Shown piece by piece: positions 47,379-55,638 of a DNA stretch of 60,225 nt (its first letter is position 1; each line of letters starts with the position of its first letter). The notes beneath the pieces were generated by a model, which was not told where the DNA came from, ran no database searches, and saw nothing but the letters and a program-made list of their open reading frames with translations. The DNA is from a virus: the IMG/VR virus record IMGVR_UViG_3300043331_001563, positions 1-60,225 of that record; one strand, 5' to 3'. Position numbers and translations under genes: made by a program.

Positions 47379-48422
47379 TCATCTCCCCATTTTCACGTCA
47401 TCTGTTGACGGTCCGTACGCCCGGATTACTTGCGGGTGCGGCATTCGCAGCGCACTCGCAGCGCGGCGAATGTTTGCTTCAAAAAATGCGTTTATATCGT
47501 ATTTCGATTTCTCTGCATAGTCGCAGAACGACAGGAACACAATGTCTGGCCACGTCATCGACATCGCCTCGAGTACCTGTGCTTGTGACCAGGAAAACAC
47601 GCGCCGCACTCGCTTAGTGACGGTCGTTATTTCAGGCTCGACGCCGATCGCCTCCCACGTCAATTCTTGCTGGTCATGATAGCAACCACCGCTCGAATTG
47701 TCGCCAATGTTGCCGACGCGGATCGGAAACGTGCGCAGCACCAGCATGATTGGTCCAACGAAGCGCGGCGGTATGCCAGCGTCGGACGCGGCTTGCATTA
47801 CGGTACAATCACGTGACGTGCAATGTGGATAGAACTTACCGTTTAGGCTCAGCCCGATGCCCTGCGGCACTTCGACCAGGACTGCGAGGCCAGCTGCCAG
47901 CCGGTCGCCAAGATCCAAGCGACGAATAAATTTTCGCAATTCCGGTACCTGCTTTGCTACCAGACCGGATCGCAGCGCTTTCCGCGCGACGGCTTGCCCA
48001 ACGCCCTTTCTGGTTGAGGCGATCTGCGTCTGTTGGCTGTTCGGGTCTTGTTCAGCAACCTTGCATTCCTCAGTAATGATGGCTGCATTCGGGTGAATGA
48101 ACACGTCGTGCAGCATGTCGCTATGCTCGCTCATTTCATGCAACAGCACGTCCACGTCAATCACCGATCCGGCGTTGAGGTATACGACCGGCGACCTGCT
48201 GATCAATGCCGCAGTTGGCAAGTGATACACGACCCGCTTTCGTCCATTGTGCACCGACGTGTGCCCAGCCTGCGCTCCTGCATTGGTCGTTACAATGTCG
48301 AAGCGACGACCGATGGTCTGCAGGAAATAAGCAGTCCAAGCAGCTGCGGCGCCCTTGCCTTCGCTGCCCCACTGCCCGCCGACGATGAAGCTAGCTTTGC
48401 TTGGCTGATGGAACGTGTACAT
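47379..48422 (-). CDS. purZ: PurZ: dGMP-dependent adenylosuccinate synthetase homologue (2-aminoadenine synthesis)
   Basis: 347 residues from ATG 48422 (GGAG 9 nt upstream). FIVGGQWGSEGKGAAAAW (12-29) matches the PurA P-loop, but Ser20 replaces the catalytic Asp (GDEGKG in PurA), the hallmark of PurZ. N47...H54-T55 (NAGAQAGHT) is the second active-site loop; STRKGVGQAVARKAL and EITTVTKRVRRVFSW correspond to later PurA motifs. PurZ joins dGMP and aspartate using ATP or dATP; host PurB then releases 2-aminoadenine deoxynucleotide. The length is shorter than bacterial PurA (~430), as expected for phage PurZ. Confidence 0.93.
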   Translation of the reverse strand: MYTFHQPSKASFIVGGQWGSEGKGAAAAWTAYFLQTIGRRFDIVTTNAGAQAGHTSVHNGRKRVVYHLPTAALISRSPVVYLNAGSVIDVDVLLHEMSEHSDMLHDVFIHPNAAIITEECKVAEQDPNSQQTQIASTRKGVGQAVARKALRSGLVAKQVPELRKFIRRLDLGDRLAAGLAVLVEVPQGIGLSLNGKFYPHCTSRDCTVMQAASDAGIPPRFVGPIMLVLRTFPIRVGNIGDNSSGGCYHDQQELTWEAIGVEPEITTVTKRVRRVFSWSQAQVLEAMSMTWPDIVFLSFCDYAEKSKYDINAFFEANIRRAASALRMPHPQVIRAYGPSTDDVKMGR

Positions 48423-48718
48423 TAATATTTCTCCACATCTACGTAGTGGTTTGCTCCCAGCGTTGCGTATCCCGCAATGTCGAGCCATGGCTCCTGGTTG
48501 CTCGGCTCAGCGCCGACTGAACAAATGCGAGCTTGCTTCAGCGCGATTTCCTCGAGCGACAGCCGTTGCGCCGTCGACAGTAATTGCCAGTTGCCGCCCT
48601 TACGCATCGCTTCGCGTATCACCATGGCGATCCGTGCGTTTTCCTCGTACGCACCGTGCGTCTTAGCGCGGTCAGCCAACGTCACATCAATCAGGTTGGA
48701 AGTCAGCTTCTCAGCCAC
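48422..48718 (-). CDS. DUF6378-like phage protein (98 aa)
   Basis: TLADRAKTHGAYEENARIAMVIREAMRK and QRLSLEEIALKQARICSVGAEPSNQEPWLDIAGYATLG match a small phage family of all-helical proteins (DUF6378) often next to nucleotide-metabolism genes. Function not established. Its stop overlaps the purZ start (TAATG), so it is the upstream partner in the Z operon. Confidence 0.7.
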   Translation of the reverse strand: MAEKLTSNLIDVTLADRAKTHGAYEENARIAMVIREAMRKGGNWQLLSTAQRLSLEEIALKQARICSVGAEPSNQEPWLDIAGYATLGANHYVDVEKY

Positions 48719-49145
48719 AGCAAAAGTTCTCCAGCACGAATCTCAGCTCGTTGCCCTGCTCGTTGTACATGTCGAAGTGATCTTTAGCAACGACACGATA
48801 GCGCGACTGCTCAAGGCTGTCAAGGTCGAACGCCGCCGACTTCAACCCTTGCCGCCCGCGGCCTTCGAACTCGATGAACGACAGCACGCCGCAACGCATT
48901 CCAGCTCGCGAATACCCGCGCAGGAATTGTTTCTGTAACATGGTCAGCGGCAGTTCGAATTCCCGGTCGTACTCGATTCGCGCGTACCGCGTCAATTTCA
49001 CTTCGAGCAGCGCTGCGGGCGCCGATGGAAACTTTACCAGCAGATCACAGACACCAACCAAGAACCGATGCGACAATTTGTGCGCCGCTCCGCCGCTGGC
49101 GCGCACGACGTCGACCGTCAGCTTCTGGCAGTCAACCTCCCTCAC
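48711..49145 (-). CDS. PD-(D/E)XK nuclease-like protein
   Basis: 144 residues. D34 (GVCDLLVKF) and E48-V-K50 (LLEVK) form the PD-(D/E)XK metal site, followed by LPLTMLQKQFLRGYSRAGMRCGVL, the Q-containing helix of VRR-NUC/Holliday resolvase-like enzymes. Probably resolves or trims replication and recombination intermediates. Overlaps thyX's stop. Confidence 0.72.
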   Translation of the reverse strand: MREVDCQKLTVDVVRASGGAAHKLSHRFLVGVCDLLVKFPSAPAALLEVKLTRYARIEYDREFELPLTMLQKQFLRGYSRAGMRCGVLSFIEFEGRGRQGLKSAAFDLDSLEQSRYRVVAKDHFDMYNEQGNELRFVLENFCCG

Positions 49146-50044
49146 TGGTTCTCCCCCGCTAATGTCTTGCGATATTGAACCCAGCCGCGAAAGTTACCGT
49201 GCAGCTCTTCACGCTCCCACTTGCGATGCGAGCCTTGCGCCTCATAGCCGATCACTCGCGTATCCGGCGTCGCTTGATGCTCGGCAGGCGACGCGTGCAA
49301 CGGCACGGCCGACACCAGCCGATCGTACAGCCGCAAGTCCTCCTCCACTGTAGGCGTCTTTCCTTCTTGTGTCAGGTACGACACGCGAGCGCAGCGCGCA
49401 ACTGACAGCTTGACCATCGCAAGGTGCTGGTCGGGCGTCACGACGCCGCCCGCGTTAACCTTGATCCAATCATCCTCGTTGACGTACGGCAGGTGCCAGT
49501 CGCGGGGCTTGACTTGCTTCGGCTCGCTAGCGTCGCGCGCGTCGCGTATGGCCTTGGCCAGCATCTGCATTTCCGGCTGAGCGTCGGGATGACAGCGCAG
49601 TGCAAAGAAATTGGACCATTCCGTCGAGGTCACAACTACGTTGATGTGAGCAAACGGTTCGAGCAGCCGGTTAACGATCTGCTTGTGATACCCGGCCTCG
49701 GCAAACGCTCGCGCCCATTCAACCGCCTCGGTTCTAGCCTTTATCCAGGCGACGTTTCGCTTATCCCCACCATGCGCCGGGTGAGCAACGATTCCGTTGT
49801 GCTCTTCTTTCGCCTGCATGCCGGGCTGATTCTTGCCCCAAAACGACGGGTACACCGGGTCCTGCTCTACGTCGGCAATCAGACGCTCGACCGGAATGGC
49901 GCGGCTCGAGGACGCGTTACGACTGAATACCCGGTGCGTCATGAACTCGCCGTGGATGAATTTTGGGTAGCGCAGCTGCAGCGTCGTCAGCCGAATTCCA
50001 GCAGGAGACATGCTGTCCGCAATAACCTTCGCCGTTATCGTCAC
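49142..50044 (-). CDS. thyX: FAD-dependent thymidylate synthase
   Basis: 300 residues from GTG 50044, overlapping the DUF3310 stop. FMTHRVFSRNASSSRAIPVERL is the ThyX signature (THR...S-x-N-x-x-S-S-R), with HAGHT-like FAD contacts replaced by EPFAHINVVVTSTEWSNFFALRCHP, the conserved substrate region. It makes dTMP from dUMP with methylene-tetrahydrofolate and FAD, supplying T as Z's pairing partner. Confidence 0.9.
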   Translation of the reverse strand: MTITAKVIADSMSPAGIRLTTLQLRYPKFIHGEFMTHRVFSRNASSSRAIPVERLIADVEQDPVYPSFWGKNQPGMQAKEEHNGIVAHPAHGGDKRNVAWIKARTEAVEWARAFAEAGYHKQIVNRLLEPFAHINVVVTSTEWSNFFALRCHPDAQPEMQMLAKAIRDARDASEPKQVKPRDWHLPYVNEDDWIKVNAGGVVTPDQHLAMVKLSVARCARVSYLTQEGKTPTVEEDLRLYDRLVSAVPLHASPAEHQATPDTRVIGYEAQGSHRKWEREELHGNFRGWVQYRKTLAGENQ

Positions 50045-50268
50045 TTGCTTTTTCCCTTGCTCCACGACACCAGATAGTCCTGGTACCATTGTGCCTTGCG
50101 CAGGTCTTCTAGTCCGTTTTTCTTGTTGGCCCGCGCGTTGTACTTGATGATGTTACCCTTCAGGAACCCGGCGAACTCCTCTACCGTCAGCCACGCTTCG
50201 AGCACCTTGATGACCTCGTACGTATTGTCGGCTCCGCCGTAGTGTTCCGGGTGGTCAACTTCACTCAT
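50041..50268 (-). CDS. DUF3310 protein
   Basis: 75 residues. DHPEHYGGADNTYEVIKVLEAWLTVEEFAGFLKGNIIKYNARANKKNGLEDLRKAQWYQ is a full DUF3310 domain, widespread in phages next to thymidylate and nucleotide genes. Biochemical role is unknown. Coupled to thyX. Confidence 0.85.
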   Translation of the reverse strand: MSEVDHPEHYGGADNTYEVIKVLEAWLTVEEFAGFLKGNIIKYNARANKKNGLEDLRKAQWYQDYLVSWSKGKSK

Positions 50269-50791
50269 CCGCGTCGCCTCCGCCGCTCATCGTGATCGGA
50301 ATTGCGCCGCGGCCTTCCAGCTCTTCCGACGCGGCGACTAACAGGCGCTCCAGGTCGCGCATGTCATCGGGTAGATAGTCACACCATTCGCGCAGCATGC
50401 GCGGTATCGCTTCCTTATCTATCTCGTCTCCGCGCCAGCCGCGCTGTCTTATTGCGCGGTCCATGCGCTGCTTTTCGACCCACACCGTCTCGACGTGGAA
50501 CGGGGGTACGTGCATCGACAGCGAAATGTTATAGCCGCCGTCACCGCGGGCAGAGACGCCGGGCTCGCCGGGGAGAAGAAACATGGTCAGCGTCACGATT
50601 GCATCGGTCATACCGTTGCATTCGCGAAATTGCCAGTACATGTGGTTCGGTGCCGTCATTGTAAAAAACAAGCCTCCTATGGCCAAGAGCATGAATGCCA
50701 GCCGCGGGGCGAACACGCCCAGCATGCCAGCAATGACGAGCAAAAACTGTAGGTCCGCCAGCACGGCCTGTGACGCAATCGGGTCGTTCAT
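50261..50791 (-). CDS. Two-helix membrane protein with soluble C-terminus (176 aa)
   Basis: Residues 12-50 hold two hydrophobic helices; the rest (60-176) is soluble with VPPFHVETVWVEKQRMDRAIRQRGW. An internal start at residue 61 would give a soluble protein, so two products are possible. ATG 50791 overlaps the polymerase stop. No family recognised. Confidence 0.5.
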   Translation of the reverse strand: MNDPIASQAVLADLQFLLVIAGMLGVFAPRLAFMLLAIGGLFFTMTAPNHMYWQFRECNGMTDAIVTLTMFLLPGEPGVSARGDGGYNISLSMHVPPFHVETVWVEKQRMDRAIRQRGWRGDEIDKEAIPRMLREWCDYLPDDMRDLERLLVAASEELEGRGAIPITMSGGGDADE

Positions 50792-52986
50792 TTTCGCCTC
50801 GTTGCCTTGATTGGTCCAGGCGGGCGCCGCTGCTGAGTATATTCGGGGTATAGGTTGCGCTCGCCTGGGCCTGGGTAGCGCTTCCCTGTTTCGGGTTGCT
50901 TGACTTCAACGGCTCGCTGTGGGATGTTGGGTTGCTCGGTCTTGTCGGTTCGCTTGACTGCCTCGGATTGCTGCCCTTGCACCGGCTTTTCCGGTCCGTA
51001 CGTGGCGATTGCCCAGTTCGAGCCTTCGCCCGCGTCCACCGTCATCGGGATGTCGAGCTTGATTACTGCGCTCTCGCTGGCAAAGTCCTGCATGATGCGC
51101 AGGCATTCCTGGTAGTGTCCACGCGCCTCCTCTGGAAACTGGAATTCCGTTGCGTCGTGGCAATTCAGCAACATGTCGAGTGGTCGGCCGACTGAGTCCA
51201 AGTATTCGTCGACTTCGACCATCTTCAGCTTCAGGATGTCGGCGTTGCCGCCTTGTAGCGCGCGGTTCAGGGCGACGTACGACTTGTCGCGATGCGCGAG
51301 GCGACAGCGGCGCCCAAGTAGCGTCAGCAGATAGCCGCGCTCCTCCATCCGTCTCGTCATCTTTTTCTGTATCGTGCGCACTTCCGGCATCGCGCGGAAA
51401 TAGTCGTTCCAAACCTGCTCGACTTCGTCGCGCGGCACCTTGTACTTCTCCACCAGGACGTTCTTACCGCCTCCGGTGATGATGGTCTGATTGATGCGCT
51501 TGGCGTATGCGTTGCGATAGTGCTTTTGCTCGCTGGGCGTCAGGTCATGCCAGCGCCGATTTGCCGCAATCGCAACTGCGGTGTGCGCGTCAACGGGCGG
51601 GTCGGCCATGTAGCCGTCGAATAGTACCCGACAGCGCGAGTAATAGGCAAGCAAGCGGGGCTCGCACTGGTTGTAATCGACGCTCGCCCATGTCATTCCA
51701 GGGTCCGGCACGAAGATTGACCGGTAGAGGCGCCCGGTCTCCTCGTCGTGCTTCGGCACGGCCTGCAGGTTTGGGCTGTCTGATGATAGGCGCCCGGTCA
51801 CCGTGCCATACTCGTCGCCGCGCAGCTGGTTAAAATTTGTGTGCACACGACCGTTCCACAGGTGCGTCACCTGGAGCGGCAGCGCAAAAGTGTCGCGCAG
51901 TACTGACAGCTTGCGGATCTTGATGACTTTCTTGCCAGCCTCGTAATTCTCCAGCCACGCCGCCACCATCGACGGCTTGCCATTATTAGTAACCGGCCAG
52001 TCAGTGTGTCCGTGCTGTTCCATCCAGTATCGCACGTCGAGCGGACTGCGCTCGTTGAAATCCTTAGGAAATTCCTCTTTCAATGCGTTGATGGACGACT
52101 TAATGTGGGTCTTCAACCACGTAAATCGTTCCTCGTCAATTCGAATACCCTTGACGCTCATGCGCACAAGGACTGGAATCAACCGTGATTCTACGTCCCA
52201 AACTCGCGTCAGTTCCTGTTTCTCGATCTCCCTCATTTGCCAATCGCGCAACTGCCACGTCGTCGTACCATCACCGGTCGCGTATTCTACTGCCATCGGG
52301 TCGTTGCCCGGTAGGCGCCAGAAATGGCCCATTGCTTCCTTCGCCTTGGCAGCCGGAATGTTGAATGTTTTGCACAGGTAGTCATACATCTGCGCCGACT
52401 TCTTTGCCTGCACTCCCGCGTCATTGGCACAAAACTCGAGCGAAAACTTGCCTTGCAGCTCGTCAATCAGCGGCGCGTTGATGATCGTATCCTCGATGCG
52501 CGGGCGAAATTTGAACCCGACCCGGTGAAGGAACTTCAGGTCGAACGACATGTTGTGACCGAACAGCGTCGTGCCCTGCTGGTCGAGCGACGCCACCAGA
52601 AATTCTTCACCCGGCGACAGCTTGCCGTCCCAACCTTCCGACGTCATCGGCCCGGAGTGACCGCCGACGTTTGCGTTGCCGAAATGACGGAACGGCACGT
52701 AATAACTGTTCTGCGGCGCCGGGCCGAATGTCAACACGTAACCGACGATGTGGTTCTTGCGCCAGTCGAGCCCGGAGGTTTCAACGTCAACGCATCTCAG
52801 CCTTTGCTGCCGCAAGCGATTCAGGACTTCCTGCAGTATTGTGCTTGCTGCGTCGCGCGTTGTAGACACGAACCGCTTCGCTGGGCGAATTGACGACGCG
52901 CCCGGCGACCCCATAGGTAATTCGAGTTGGCCCGCCGTCTCTGCGGCTGTGGACACTGATGATCTCCGGGTAGCTTTCACAGGCAT
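50788..52986 (-). CDS. dpoZ: Family A DNA polymerase with 3'-5' exonuclease (DpoZ candidate)
   Basis: 732 residues from ATG 52986 (AAGGTGG upstream). Exo motifs: D67-x-E69 (VDVETSGLDW), GHNMSFDLKFL, YATGD; no 5'-3' exonuclease. Polymerase motif A is SVDYNQCEPRLL (~437), motif B YAKRINQTIITGGGKN (~490-505), motif C CHDATEF (~608). The O-helix lacks the usual F and Y (KxxNFgxxYG is here KRINQTIITGG). Context next to thyX and purZ makes this the replicative DpoZ. The first ~66 codons overlap the 52787 gene. Confidence 0.9.
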   Translation of the reverse strand: MPVKATRRSSVSTAAETAGQLELPMGSPGASSIRPAKRFVSTTRDAASTILQEVLNRLRQQRLRCVDVETSGLDWRKNHIVGYVLTFGPAPQNSYYVPFRHFGNANVGGHSGPMTSEGWDGKLSPGEEFLVASLDQQGTTLFGHNMSFDLKFLHRVGFKFRPRIEDTIINAPLIDELQGKFSLEFCANDAGVQAKKSAQMYDYLCKTFNIPAAKAKEAMGHFWRLPGNDPMAVEYATGDGTTTWQLRDWQMREIEKQELTRVWDVESRLIPVLVRMSVKGIRIDEERFTWLKTHIKSSINALKEEFPKDFNERSPLDVRYWMEQHGHTDWPVTNNGKPSMVAAWLENYEAGKKVIKIRKLSVLRDTFALPLQVTHLWNGRVHTNFNQLRGDEYGTVTGRLSSDSPNLQAVPKHDEETGRLYRSIFVPDPGMTWASVDYNQCEPRLLAYYSRCRVLFDGYMADPPVDAHTAVAIAANRRWHDLTPSEQKHYRNAYAKRINQTIITGGGKNVLVEKYKVPRDEVEQVWNDYFRAMPEVRTIQKKMTRRMEERGYLLTLLGRRCRLAHRDKSYVALNRALQGGNADILKLKMVEVDEYLDSVGRPLDMLLNCHDATEFQFPEEARGHYQECLRIMQDFASESAVIKLDIPMTVDAGEGSNWAIATYGPEKPVQGQQSEAVKRTDKTEQPNIPQRAVEVKQPETGKRYPGPGERNLYPEYTQQRRPPGPIKATRRK

Positions 52987-53074
52987 GCGCTTCCACCTTC
53001 ACTTTTCTGGTGGCGAAACTGTAGACCAGTTGCCAGTTGGCAGCTCGCAAGGCGCGTAATGTAATCTTGGCCAT
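52787..53074 (-). CDS. Hypothetical protein overlapping polymerase start (95 aa)
   Basis: ATG 53074 is preceded by ATAGGAAG and a promoter. WQLVYSFATRKVKVEAHACESYPEIISVHSRR and PTRITYGVAGRVVNSPSEAVRVYNAR look like a folded beta-rich domain, so both this frame and the overlapping polymerase start (200 nt overlap, -1 frame relation aside) seem used. Unrecognised. Confidence 0.6.
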   Translation of the reverse strand: MAKITLRALRAANWQLVYSFATRKVKVEAHACESYPEIISVHSRRDGGPTRITYGVAGRVVNSPSEAVRVYNARRSKHNTAGSPESLAAAKAEMR

Positions 53075-53101
53075 CAGCTCTGCTTCCTATGTCGTGCAAA
53101 G

Positions 53102-53130
53102 CAGTCAAGCATGACCAACAGCGGCAGTCA
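53102..53130 (-). promoter_or_regulatory. Putative leftward promoter before polymerase operon
   Basis: TTGACT at 53130-53125 and TTGACT at 53107-53102 with a 17 nt spacer; distance to the start (56 nt) equals that of the promoters before 42180 and 56223. The -10 box is poor, so an activator may be needed. Confidence 0.4.
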
Positions 53131-53132
53131 AG

Positions 53133-53414
53133 TCAGAATGGTACTTCATCGTCCATGTCGACGTCGCCGTCTTCCTGGTCGTCATCGTCCGGTCGCTCGT
53201 CCGCGCCGGGCGGGTCGCCCACGTTCTTCTTGTACAGGTCCTCTAACCACGCCCACTGTTTCGGCGAGATGAACATGCGGTCGCCGTACTGGTCGAACCG
53301 CTTGATCTGGTCCCGCACAAACGACTGTGACGACGGGTTGAGGTTCTTGATTTCGGGCTCGAGGCCCTGGAGCAGCGTCTCGAGCTTCTCCATCTGGTCG
53401 GCGTTGAGTGCCAT
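53133..53414 (-). CDS. Small acidic protein with SSB-like C-terminal tip (93 aa)
   Basis: ATG 53414 (MALNADQMEKLETLLQGLEP) behind CAGGGAG. The front half is helical and contains QWAWLEDLYKKNVG; the tail is a run of acidic residues ending MDDEVPF, similar to the DDDIPF tip of single-stranded DNA-binding proteins. Lies directly upstream of the polymerase operon and after the 53622 gene; partner recruitment at the fork is inferred. Confidence 0.65.
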   Translation of the reverse strand: MALNADQMEKLETLLQGLEPEIKNLNPSSQSFVRDQIKRFDQYGDRMFISPKQWAWLEDLYKKNVGDPPGADERPDDDDQEDGDVDMDDEVPF

Positions 53415-53560
53415 CGGCGGGTATCTCCCTGGCTTGGGTCGCTTGCGTGACGCTATCATCACTTGGGCTTCTGGTGTACCACGGCACGCTCGGGCTGTGT
53501 GGGTTTCTATTCGGTCTGTGGCTCGCTTGTACCTATCGGTGTTTCACCTGTCTACGGCGA

Positions 53561-53599
53561 GCGCCCGACCGTGCCGCGAGTCTAAACACGGCCGGGCGC
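53561..53599 (-). terminator. Hairpin terminator after the 53622 gene
   Basis: GCGCCCG-a-CCGTG pairs with CACGG-c-CGGGCGC (12 of 13 bp), 23 nt after the stop of the leftward gene. No clear T-run; a roadblock or Rho-dependent end is likely. Confidence 0.6.
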
Positions 53600-53621
53600 C
53601 CATCAACCGGCGAACGGGCCA

Positions 53622-54683
53622 CTAGAAACGCCGGTCGACCCCCTCTTCACCCTCTCCTGCGTCTGCGTCACCTTCCGGGTCCTCGTCCTGCAGACCCTCA
53701 ATGTCCTTGATCTGCAGCCCCTGATCCTTGAGCGACAGGTGCATGTTCTTATAGCTGTTGTACGCCGCCTCGTCCTCCACCAGCCCGGCACCGCGCATAC
53801 TGATGTTGTGGAACGACTGCCCGCGGCTGTTGCTGTCCTCGAACGAGGTCAGCTCAAACTGCAGACCAAACAGCGGAGTGCGGACGGTCTTCAGCTTGGT
53901 GTTGAAGCGACGCCCAACCTTGATGCTCGAGCGCTGAAACGTCAGCACGGCGGGCATCAGGTCCGGGTGCTCCGGGAACGCCAGCACGAAGCTATACATC
54001 AGCGTCGCAGCTGGAGGCGAATTCGGATCGCTGGGGTCCATCGTTCCCCAATTGGCAAGCCCCGATTGTTGCACTGTCTTTGCCAACGACCACGTGACGG
54101 TCTTGCCGCCCTGACTCTTGTCGAGCTGAACGGTGAAATCACCGGACGCGGGCGACCAGTGAATTCCGTCGTCAGCGCGGGCAAGAATTCCACCGCCGCT
54201 GTCGCGTGGCCGCCACAGGATGTAACGACGGTCCATGTAGACCGGGACCACCAGCACCGCGGAGTCGAAGATCATCTCGGCCGCGGTGTGAAAGAAGTGC
54301 CCCGGCCGCAGCTCGTTGAAATCGTTCAGCTCAGGCGACAGCCCTTGCATCAACTTCAATCGCGGAACTTCGATGTCCTCGCGGCCGATGTTCTCCTTAC
54401 CCATCCCGACATCTTCGCGCATGAATGCCGGAACGTTGGTCACGTTGCCGAAATCCTCGGTCTTGGCGACCTGCTGGCGGGCCTGTGCGGGCACCGGTCG
54501 ACGCTCGGTCGTCGCGGGAACGGCCCGTCCTGACGTGGGGCGGGCTTCCGGCTCGCGTCCCTGGTGCCGGGCGGCCTGCTGTGCCTTCGAGCCTCCCGAC
54601 TGCGCCGGTTGGGCTCTCTGCGGCTGTGCCGGTGCCGCACGTTGCGCGGGCCGTGCCGTTGCTTTCGTCGCTTGCTTTGCCAT
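53622..54683 (-). CDS. Phage replication-associated protein (353 aa), possible ssDNA-binding role
   Basis: An N-terminal 95 residues rich in Lys, Gln, Ala and Pro, then an ordered core (residues ~100-330) with REDIEVPRLKLMQGLSPELNDFNELRPGHFFHTA and YILWRPRD, and a C-terminus of acidic residues ending DRRF. Such architecture recalls phage proteins annotated as single-stranded DNA-binding or recombination factors. ATG 54683 behind AGGAG. No firm family assignment. Confidence 0.6.
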   Translation of the reverse strand: MAKQATKATARPAQRAAPAQPQRAQPAQSGGSKAQQAARHQGREPEARPTSGRAVPATTERRPVPAQARQQVAKTEDFGNVTNVPAFMREDVGMGKENIGREDIEVPRLKLMQGLSPELNDFNELRPGHFFHTAAEMIFDSAVLVVPVYMDRRYILWRPRDSGGGILARADDGIHWSPASGDFTVQLDKSQGGKTVTWSLAKTVQQSGLANWGTMDPSDPNSPPAATLMYSFVLAFPEHPDLMPAVLTFQRSSIKVGRRFNTKLKTVRTPLFGLQFELTSFEDSNSRGQSFHNISMRGAGLVEDEAAYNSYKNMHLSLKDQGLQIKDIEGLQDEDPEGDADAGEGEEGVDRRF

Positions 54684-54719
54684 GCTACTTCTCCTGTGCT
54701 TGGCGGGTTACGAGTTCAC

Positions 54720-55628
54720 CTATGTCAACTGGTCCATACTGATGTTAGGGCATTGCTCGATATGCCGCTTTGCCCGGCTCCAACTATAACCCCATCGTTC
54801 TACGAGTCGAATCACACGCGGGTCAACACCTTCAAGCTTCGCCTTATTGATCGCGTCTTGTCGCGCGTCCGACCGGCGCTTCTCTTCCTTTCTTAATTTT
54901 TCTAACCATTGTTGTTCGAATTCGGTTGCGGGCGGCTCCCGCCTATGCTTCAAGTCCTCCACATGCTCGCGAAATTCTGCAGCTGATTGGTCCCGGTGCT
55001 TTCGCATCGCAGCTTCAGCTGCCTCGTATCCAACAGCTTTCAGGCGGTTAGCTCGAGCTGGGTGCCGCAACTTACGTAATGCTCTGGCTTCTACCTGACG
55101 AATTCTTTCACGCGTAACCTTGAAATCGTCTGCTACTTGGTCCAGCGTCTTTGCTTCACCGTCAACGAACCCAAATCGCAGTCGCAGACACCGCTCTTCT
55201 CGAGCAGGTAGCGTATTCAACAATTGGTGCAGACAAGTGTTCAACTGATCCGTTATCATCAACTGCTCAGGGTCTTGCGGCGCGCCGTGCTCCCCAACCA
55301 ACATAAGCTGGACGTCTTCCTTAGAAACTTCTAACTCACCGCTGGACCTCGCCAAAGCTGTTTCTAGGTGCTGCTCCGGAAACAGACTGAACGGTGGTAG
55401 ACACAACGCTGTAGCAATTAATTTTACCGACGGCGCCCATTCGCCATTCTTCATGATTGGCGATCGCTCCAGCGCCAAGTATCTCAGCACGGATTTATAA
55501 GACGCTCCACTTTCTTTGGCAAGCCGTGTCGCGTTCATTCCACGGCCCCGCATTGCTCGCAGCATCGGACCATTTTTGACGCGAACTTGAAGTATATAGT
55601 CTTTACCAGTCGTCTTCGTCACTTGCAT
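54720..55628 (-). CDS. XRE-like HTH fused to sigma70 region 4-like domain
   Basis: 302 residues, ATG 55628 with ATAGGAG. An XRE-type HTH covers about residues 20-75 ([27 protein letters not shown]). Residues ~137-193 ([54 protein letters not shown]) are sigma70 region 4, the -35-binding helix-turn-helix. Regions 2 and 3 are missing. It may redirect host RNA polymerase or act as a transcription switch for late genes. C-terminal 100 residues are charged and helical. Confidence 0.8.
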   Translation of the reverse strand: MQVTKTTGKDYILQVRVKNGPMLRAMRGRGMNATRLAKESGASYKSVLRYLALERSPIMKNGEWAPSVKLIATALCLPPFSLFPEQHLETALARSSGELEVSKEDVQLMLVGEHGAPQDPEQLMITDQLNTCLHQLLNTLPAREERCLRLRFGFVDGEAKTLDQVADDFKVTRERIRQVEARALRKLRHPARANRLKAVGYEAAEAAMRKHRDQSAAEFREHVEDLKHRREPPATEFEQQWLEKLRKEEKRRSDARQDAINKAKLEGVDPRVIRLVERWGYSWSRAKRHIEQCPNISMDQLT

Positions 55629-55638
55629 TTTTCATCTC

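Noticed and set aside
47379-48422. Ordinary host-type PurA
   Set aside because: Catalytic Asp is Ser, length is about 80 residues short and the neighbours are MazG and HD enzymes, all pointing to PurZ.
50788-52986. Bacterial DNA polymerase I
   Set aside because: No 5'-3' exonuclease domain; motifs are divergent and the gene lies in a phage operon.
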